Shown piece after piece: positions 58,101 through 64,000 of a DNA stretch of 64,000 nucleotides (the stretch's first letter is position 1; every line of letters starts with the position of its first letter). Source of the DNA: Pelodera strongyloides (taxonomy: Eukaryota > Nematoda > Chromadorea > Rhabditida > Rhabditidae); contig JAANDG010000203.1 of NCBI GenBank assembly GCA_036852015.1, positions 62,001-126,000 of the forward strand. Reading direction: 5' to 3'. The notes under the pieces were generated by a model. The model had not been told where the DNA came from. It made no database searches and saw only the letters and a program-made list of their open reading frames with translations. The position numbers were made by a program, and so were the translations under genes.

Positions 58101-59994
58101 TTTGTATGGTATTGGCATATTGCCTAAGAATTATGCATTTTGTAGGTTTATGTTACCTAAGCTAAGACAGTTTGTGGGTTCGTGTCACATGTTTAATCCA
58201 TTCTCCTATTCTCCTATATCAGGTATGGGGCGAGGCTGCTGTCCAAGTCTTCTACAGTGTCAGTTGTTGCACTGGAGGACTGATCACACTGAGCAGCTAC
58301 AATCGCTTTCATAATAATCTGTTCAAGTTAGTTTTTCTATTTTCTTTTTGTTTTGTGTAGCCTCTAATGACCCTGTTGCTGAGCCCGGCCTGATCTGTAT
58401 TGAAAGTGAAATAGCTCAGAAACACAAAGCAGTAAAAACGTAGAATGATGGTAATGAAGCCTAGAGATTGAGCACACCATTATGTTGTTTGCAGCTGCAG
58501 CGCTACGCACAACCTGTGTAATTGTTTTAAAACCGACTATCTCTGATCCCACAGCCCACTTTTGAGTTGTGAGGAAGAACTTCAACTAATTATTGCATCA
58601 ATGCGTGCTCGAGTTTGAAATGTCAAATGAGAACACCTGCTTCGTAGTTTGTATTTCGGTTATTTTGAATTCGTGTTCGTTATTTGCAGGGATGTGTGGA
58701 TAATCGTGATAGTCGATTTGTTCTCCTCACTCTGCGCTTGTGTCCTCACTTTTTCGGCTCTCGGGTTCACGTGCTACCAGTTTGGTATCAATCTGGACCA
58801 GATGAAGATCAGTGGTAAGTTTCTCATACGCTCAATACTGAAGCTCTGATACCGTAGCTTGTAGGTAGGTTTCTTCCCAATGAGGTATGCATTGAGGACA
58901 TGGCAGGACACTGGACACGCAGAAATTCCGTGCGTAAATGTGGATTGTCTGTTTAGCGTGGCCGAACCATGATACGTCGTTTCCTCAAATAAATAAATTT
59001 GCAATAGCCCCTGAAGAGGAGCTGAGCCAACCCGGAGATAGTTGATGTTGTGTGATTTTACGGGTCGTTTTGTGCCCAGGAAGTCAGGAAGCCTATCATT
59101 TCTTCTTTCTAGAGGGTGCCCATCTACTGTTCGTCTTCCTGGCAGAGGCCCTGGCCGGTGTCCCGGTAGCTCCTCTATACTGTGGCCTGTTCTTCCTGAT
59201 GCTCGTTCTGGTTATTCTGAGCACTCAGGTTGGTTTGTTTTTTAAGTGTATTTAATAAAGAGCACTGAGAGGATTTACGTTTAAGTTTATTCCATTCTGA
59301 TGTAAAGTTTCATCAAATTCATGAAAAAGTCTGCATCGTTATCCCGCAGCACTTCGTCCAGATGAAAGTCGGGCGAAACATTTTGAAGTCCTCAACATTT
59401 TGCCACTTGAATTTCGACCTATCTGCCTATCTCTACCTCCCTTCAGCTTTTCTTGAAACTTTGAAGAAAATCTTCTTATCTTCTTTCTTTCTTGATCAGT
59501 TTATTTATGGAGATCGTTACTAATGTGACGGCGTTTTCCTGGCTGTTCTATATTATGATATTAGGGTTATTTATGTAGTCGTATGGTTATTTCTTATTTG
59601 GAGGCGAAATGAATGTCCCTTAAATCCATTCTTGCTCCTAAAGACGATCAGGTGTTTAGTAACTTCCTAGGAAAGTGACAACCATTTGGCGGTTTTTCCG
59701 TTTTTTTTTCGTGTTTCCAGCCATTTGTTGACCGCTTGGTGACCTTGTCGTGACCAAGTCGTCAGCAGGTCACCAAATGGCCGGTAGATGGTCTTTATGT
59801 GGCGGGCAAAAATCATGTATTCCATTTTCCGGTATAGTTCAATGTGCAATTACAGCTGTTCGTCGTGGAGACCATTGTCACCTCAATATGCGATGAGTTT
59901 CCGGAACGATTACGAAAGAATAGAAGACATGTACTGACTACTGTCTGCGCCAGCTTCATACTTCTGAGCATTCCATTCTGCACCTCGGTTAGTG

Positions 59995-60039
<45 letters not shown>

Positions 60040-61862
60040 GTTATATTTGTACTATACGTTTAGCAGACTTCCATATTCACTAATACATTTAAGTTAATGG
60101 CAGTCCCATATTCGATTTACTTAAAGAATTTTATTTAAAGAAGAACTGAACTGGGTCGATTTCAATTCGGGTTATTCTATTTAATTAGTAATTACAGGCT
60201 GGTATGTATTGGCTTGTTCTGTTGGATCATTTCACCATTACATGGCCACTTGTTGTGATAGCGTTTCTGGAATGTATGGCACTCAGCTGGGTGTATGGAG
60301 TGGATAACTTATTGGACAATGCGAAGGTAAGTGTTGCGCTAGTAATGTACTACTTGAAGTGCACTAGTTGAAACGAGCCAGCCAGGACGTCGACTGAAAC
60401 ATCACTGTTTTTATTCAGTCATGCAAGCTGCAAGTGACAATTATATACGAAATAGAAGGACCAATTGGTGGCTTTGTCCCTTTGTCGTGAACAAGTTTCC
60501 TTGAAAACCTTCACCTCATTGCCTTTTCAGTGGATTACCGGTTTCTACCCACCAGTCTACATTTTCTGGAAAGTGCTGTGGAAATTTATCTGCCCGATGG
60601 TGTATCTGGTAAGTCTAGTGATATTGTCAACTTTATAATGCAGTACTAGGCCTAGCTGTTGTGATACTGTGGACACGAAATAGCTTTGTCTTTCTTCTAC
60701 TTTGCCTTATAAGAGAAGCTGTGTGTGATTACGTATTTTTGTACTATGTGTTTTCTTAAAGATGGATACCGTCTTCGTATTCCCTTACTTTGTAAAAAAG
60801 TGGGCAGGGCGAGAAAGAGGGATTTGGGGGCACAGTATAATCTATAATCGGTATTTTCGTATTTGCCTCTTTCCAGTGTATTCTGTGCTTCGTCTGGCTG
60901 GAGTGGCGCCCTGTCCACTATGGGAACTATGTGTTTCCCTACTGGACCAATATTCTCGGATGGATTATCTCAATAGTACCAGTTCTTTTCATTCCAATCA
61001 TTGGTTTGATACAATTCTTCATGGCCAATGGGTCCTTTGTACAGGTAATTGGTTGTGGATTTCTTGTTTTGTTTATTGACTGATTAATTGATGTGCGCAC
61101 GTTCCCTATTAGAATACGCGCTGAAATTTAATCGCCCTACTCTAGCATCTAGTAGGTACGTATCCGTAGTCACTAATCAGCAACCATGCGTGATTTGGCA
61201 TAGGTTTGCAACCTAGTGCCAGATGGAATGCTAGTTTACTTAGACATTAGATGCTTTCTTTTTCTTTTCCGAAAGACGAAAGACCTCCCTCCAGCCATGT
61301 ATTTTCTCGTTTTCCATTTTAGAAGTGGCATTCGGTGTTGAATCCGGACGATGCGTGGGGACCTGCACTGGCTGTCCATCGGGCGGAACACTTCCCTTTG
61401 CAGATACCTGAAGCCAGACGACTGCTATTACCGCCGGAAGTCGATGTGGCATCGGTTGCGGAGAGGGTAAGAGAGTTTGGAGAGATTTGTGGAGTAGAGA
61501 AAGAGAGAGAGAGATAAGACGAGAGAAAGAGAGAAGAGAAGGGGTCTCTGCGAGCAGAATGTGGGTGGGTTTCGAAACAAAGAAAGGACTGCTTAGCTTA
61601 AGCTTACCGGTAACGGAATTTCCATCTCGAGTCAGAGTGAAACATCCACGAGATAAAGAGAGTAGAGAGACTTTTCGCAGAGCATGTACTGTAGGTTTTC
61701 AGTTTCTAAGACTAGGATAACATACCGTACCTTTAGGAAGACACTGCCACACCGGCACCAGAACGCCCACCTCACATTGCCAGGTCTCAAGTACCGAGTG
61801 CCCGCTCTGTGGCCGCCACCAGGAATAGCATTCCGACATTTGAGAGGGAAACGGCTATTTAG
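52187..61862 (+). CDS. SLC6 Na+/Cl--coupled solute transporter, 18 exons, 678 aa
   Basis: The 18 exons join in one frame: 52187-52300, 52542-52627, 52913-52980, 53218-53394, 53830-53973, 54239-54263, 56532-56585, 56808-56886, 57073-57207, 58223-58326, 58690-58814, 59080-59228, 59856-59987, 60198-60326, 60531-60608, 60877-61044, 61323-61466, 61737-61862. The product is a plasma-membrane transporter of the neurotransmitter/amino-acid family, snf type in nematodes. Membrane segment 1 has GFVFGIGNLWRFP (84-96); a Gly where monoamine carriers have Asp suggests an amino acid or similar substrate. Segment 6 ends SSYNRFHNN, and segment 8 has LAEALAGVP...LSTQ then CDEFP. Oddities: a 25-nt exon in the second outer loop, and only one of the two usual loop Cys (SNCANSW, then no second). 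Segment 6 has SCCTGG instead of the usual Gly-Pro-Gly-like turn. It ends ETAI, a class I PDZ-type C-terminus. Confidence 0.93.
53670..53760 (+). repeat. Hairpin-bearing repeat fragment in an SLC6 intron
   Basis: GGGCTAGGCGCTATCGCGCCTAACCCC folds into a tight hairpin, preceded by GGTCTGGGAAACCCCCGGCG. A similar palindrome (CCAGGCGCGCTATCGCGCGCCTGG) lies at 20975-21002 and others (GAAGAGCCCTACGGGCTCTTC, AATCGGCCTTCGGCCGATT) at 55766-55818. The origin is unknown. Confidence 0.4.
54696..54914. mobile_element. MITE of the CCACCTCCGG / ACTCACCGGCGA family
   Basis: CGTTGACTGACTCACCGGCGAACCACCACC is mirrored by CTGACCACCTCCGGACTCACCGGCGAGG in part. GCATAAATTTAGA and TTAGAAACGTATCA are shared with the inner element at 19622-19845. 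It lies in the 2.3-kb intron of the SLC6 gene. Confidence 0.75.
55566..55709. mobile_element. MITE, GGCCGTATTCACCAACAC family
   Basis: GAGGTCGTATTCACCAACACGCAGGGAGCCC is mirrored by GGGCTCCATGTGTGTTGGTGAATACGGCCTC around a CTAAAGAGTGCG...GAAAAGAGATT core. It is the best-preserved copy of the family in this window. Confidence 0.85.
56267..56348 (+). tRNA. tRNA-like sequence, likely pseudogene
   Basis: GCTAGCATAGCTCAACGGTAGAGCG has a good D-arm and box A (TAGCTCAACGGTAGAGC). GTGGGTTCGAATCTCGC is a T-arm with box B, followed by CCATGGCA. The anticodon loop CTGTGAA would read GUG (His), but its stem pairs poorly, the acceptor pairs in only about half its positions, and the variable region is long. 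It lies in the SLC6 intron ending at 56531, same strand. Confidence 0.45.
56913..57050. mobile_element. Palindromic MITE just before SLC6 exon 9
   Basis: The element starts CTTTAAAGCGAAATGCTAGCCC, then TATGTATCCTATGCTAATTTTGTACGATCG is mirrored by CGATCGTACACAATTAGCATAGGATACATA. The right end with CGCTTTAAA is missing. It stops ~25 bp before the acceptor of the exon at 57073. Confidence 0.75.
57421..57690. repeat. Dispersed repeat with (TAA)n head, copy in SLC6
   Basis: An (ATA)n tract, then TTTATTACGCACACATACAATTCATGAG and ~220 bp match 9722-9950 in the cdk-12 intron. Both are on the same strand as their host gene. Confidence 0.75.
59997..60040. repeat. (ATT)n microsatellite
   Basis: Fourteen TTA units begin ~10 nt after the donor of SLC6 exon 13. 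Confidence 0.95.
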
Positions 61863-63264
61863 GATCGGAGCCTGCTGGATAGAGGTTTGTAAATCGAATT
61901 GATGGCTCTCCGAACTGAATTGGTTGACATCCTTACTTTGTCATAATCATAAGCTTTTCGGTTGGGAACCTAGTTGCGCTGCCAGCATACGTTGTGTGTA
62001 AATACGCTAATCACCGAAGGGGGGGAATTTAATAGTGCAGTAATACAGAATTTTACTTACCCCCCACTAGAGGCTCTTCTTAACTTCTTATAGTTAATTA
62101 TTATTTGTGTTTCTTGTCTGTGAATAATGTATAGCTATTCCGCTTTTATATTTTGGACGTTCATGAAATTAACATACTATTTGACGACCATTTGTGCAAT
62201 ATTTTTTAATCCCAGTTTTATTATATTTGGTTTTATCTTCCCCATTGTAGTACTAACTAACCTAGTGTGTTAATTTGCTTCTTCTTATCTTTATTGTGTT
62301 TAGTATTTACGAGTTTTCTCCTACTTAAATTGCTCCAAAAAGTGCCTAGATTTGGTAGTATTCGACCCATTTGACTAAACGTGCCTGTTATTTTGCGCTC
62401 ATTTATTATTTTTCTTTTCTTGCCATGTTCTTTCTTTTTATATACGTTTATCCTTTTCTTTCAATTTTTGTTTCTTTTATGTATACTTCTGGTCATTAGA
62501 ACAGTATTTAAAGAACGTATTTATATGCTTTTCTTAGCGTTTTTCTTACATAGTTTCGGTGCTACCTTATGTTAATGCATAATACTAATAATAATAATAC
62601 TAATAATAACGATGCCTAACAATATGAATAAAATAACTTTACTCATAAGCAGAGCTTTTGAACGTTAACCCATCTTTTTGATTTAATTACTTATGGTACA
62701 AGTTATGTATGAAAATGAAACGAGCATGATACCATGAGCACGATTTCAGTTAGGAAGTAAGACCTCGTATTTTTAATTACATTTATGACTCAACAGTTTT
62801 TTCTTTTTAGAGTTTTTATTTATGATTGTGAATGTGAATAGCTGAAGATTTTGCAATGATATCCTACTCTCGCGCTCCGTGTGAAGAAGTTTGTGCAATT
62901 GTGTATTGAATATGTTTACTATTTTGTATTTTTACATTAATAAATAGTCTTTCATTATATTGGTGTTTATTCCCTATGGAATAGAATTATGTTATATCAA
63001 CGATGTACCTTGCTTCAATTACATTTGGGTGGCTAGTCAAGTCACTGGAGGTGGAAAATTCCTGTATATAAGAAGAGTAGGTGAAACATATGTAATTGTA
63101 TTCTCACTTGTTGATGGGCGGTCCGAAACGTTTTGTGAAATGTATACTGGAGAATTTAATTTTGATATGTTACGTGCAACTTTCGGTATGTTTTGGGCAT
63201 TCCTATGCATAATTTGCATATAATGCAGTGTGGACGTGCCATACCGCTTTAAAATTAGTTGCGA
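61863..63264. other. 3' UTR of SLC6 and intergenic spacer
   Basis: AT-rich sequence follows the SLC6 stop, with AATAAA at 62627-62632 and again near 62938. No exon is seen. A solo ATACCGCTTTAAA end of the TAAAGCG family is at 63241-63253, right before the TMEM120 start. Confidence 0.55.
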
Positions 63265-63270
63265 TTACAG
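63265..63270 (+). promoter_or_regulatory. Likely trans-splice acceptor of the TMEM120 gene
   Basis: ATTACAG|ATG again places an acceptor directly on the start codon, as in the SLC6 gene. A MITE end (ATACCGCTTTAAA) finishes 17 nt upstream of the ATG, so the acceptor tract lies in or beside element sequence. Confidence 0.5.
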
Positions 63271-63725
63271 ATGGAGGCCTTGGAACGGGATTGGCAACAA
63301 CTTTCTGATGATTTGGTCAAGATGGAGGTTGGTTTTAGGTTTTACTTGATTACTGTGTGATTATGGTCTTGCGCTTGTACATGCAATGTGGTTTTATTTG
63401 ATGCCATGGGGGGGGGGGTGTTCAGACCGCACCGGTTACCGTAGTTCCACACTGAATGTGGAATGTGGGAGCTCACTCGAGCAACTAAGCGTCACTTGCG
63501 TGGAGAATATCAAACGTGACTGCTCAATCATTTAGATCCACAGAGTAAACTTTTGAGCATAGATTTTATTGATCTGAGACCAAAGGGTTTATTATTTCTA
63601 TTTCAGAAAGTGCATGACGACTATCTGCGTCAGATGAAGGAGCTGACAAAGGTGCAGGGATCGTGTTTGAAGGCTGTTGCTCACCAGAACTACATGATGA
63701 CACTGCTGAAGGAGTCGATGCAAAG
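63271..63725 (+). CDS. tmem-120: TMEM120-family membrane protein, N-terminal part
   Basis: Exons 63271-63327 and 63607-63725 join in frame, and the gene continues past the window edge. The first 58 residues read MEALERDWQQLSDDLVKMEK, then HDDYLRQMKELTKVQGSCLK and AVAHQNYMMTLLKESM. This is the N-terminal coiled-coil pattern of TMEM120 (W-x-x-L, HxxY, LxxLxxxQxxC). TMEM120A (TACAN/NET29) is a six-pass membrane protein of the nuclear envelope and ER. It was proposed as a mechanosensitive channel, but its structure resembles a fatty-acid elongase and it binds coenzyme A. The membrane domain is not in the window, so the call rests on this helix only. Confidence 0.75.
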
Positions 63726-64000
63726 GTAGGGGAATTACGGTTTTGGTGGAATATTTAGAAACGTTTACTATTTCTATAGTACCTAGGGTTACATCAATAT
63801 CTCTCAGGATTTAGTTTGATGTCTCTAACAGTGCAATGTAAGGTATAGGTGATGTTTAAAATGAGCTACCGATTAGCGAATGATCTTACCCATAAAGTTG
63901 GTTTATGATAAGTACATGTAAGTACCAATTCCCGATTCCTTGATGAGATTGAATGGCTTTTGGTTGTATGAAGAATGAACACAGTTGAGCCCCCAGATAA

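Overview
This window comes from a nematode, most likely a rhabditine (clade V) worm. The evidence is AT-rich sequence with many short-exon genes, T-rich nematode-type 3' splice sites, two start codons that sit directly on an acceptor AG (ATTACAG|ATG, as at spliced-leader sites), a Str-type 7TM chemoreceptor, and a precursor encoding KQFYAWA-amide. All exon junctions were placed by eye from splice consensus, reading phase and family similarity; no alignment or transcript data were available. The genes are mosaics of 18-26 small exons, so single-frame ORFs miss most of them.

Layout. 42-2340 (+): 3' part of an unrecognised acidic protein with a duplicated 66-nt exon. 2.4-6.2 kb: nested repeats, including two arms of a ~300-bp inverted repeat. 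6251-20272 (+): complete CDK12-type kinase in 26 exons (892 aa), with a 4.9-kb last intron holding a minisatellite. 20.4-22.2 kb: palindromic repeat composite. 23166-24562 (-): RGG-rich protein with an MPLKIP/TTDN1-like C-terminus, head-to-head with 25138-25991 (+), mitochondrial pyruvate carrier 1. 28.0 kb (-): Gly/Tyr/Pro-rich terminal exon. 29776-30878 (-): small coiled-coil protein. 31-35 kb: tandem and inverted repeats. 34963-38988 (+): Str-type chemoreceptor GPCR, with a reverse-transcriptase-type fragment in one intron and a triplicated splice acceptor in another. 40741-41098 (-): kinin-like neuropeptide precursor, NLP-43 type, whose signal-peptide exon may lie at 47.5 kb. 43-52 kb: mostly MITEs, SINE-like and simple repeats, with a possible membrane-protein remnant near 51 kb. 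52187-61862 (+): complete SLC6 transporter in 18 exons (678 aa). 63271 to the edge (+): start of TMEM120.

The genes do not form one pathway. They are an ordinary metazoan mix: transcription elongation, mitochondrial metabolism, chemosensation, peptide signalling, solute transport and membrane lipid biology. They are separated by a dense, repeatedly nested population of small inverted-repeat elements. Several elements abut splice sites, and one small family flanked by TAAAGCG recurs at least ten times. The most rewarding unlisted gene is the neuropeptide precursor, which is invisible as an ORF because its peptide-coding sequence is split by an intron inside the mature peptide.
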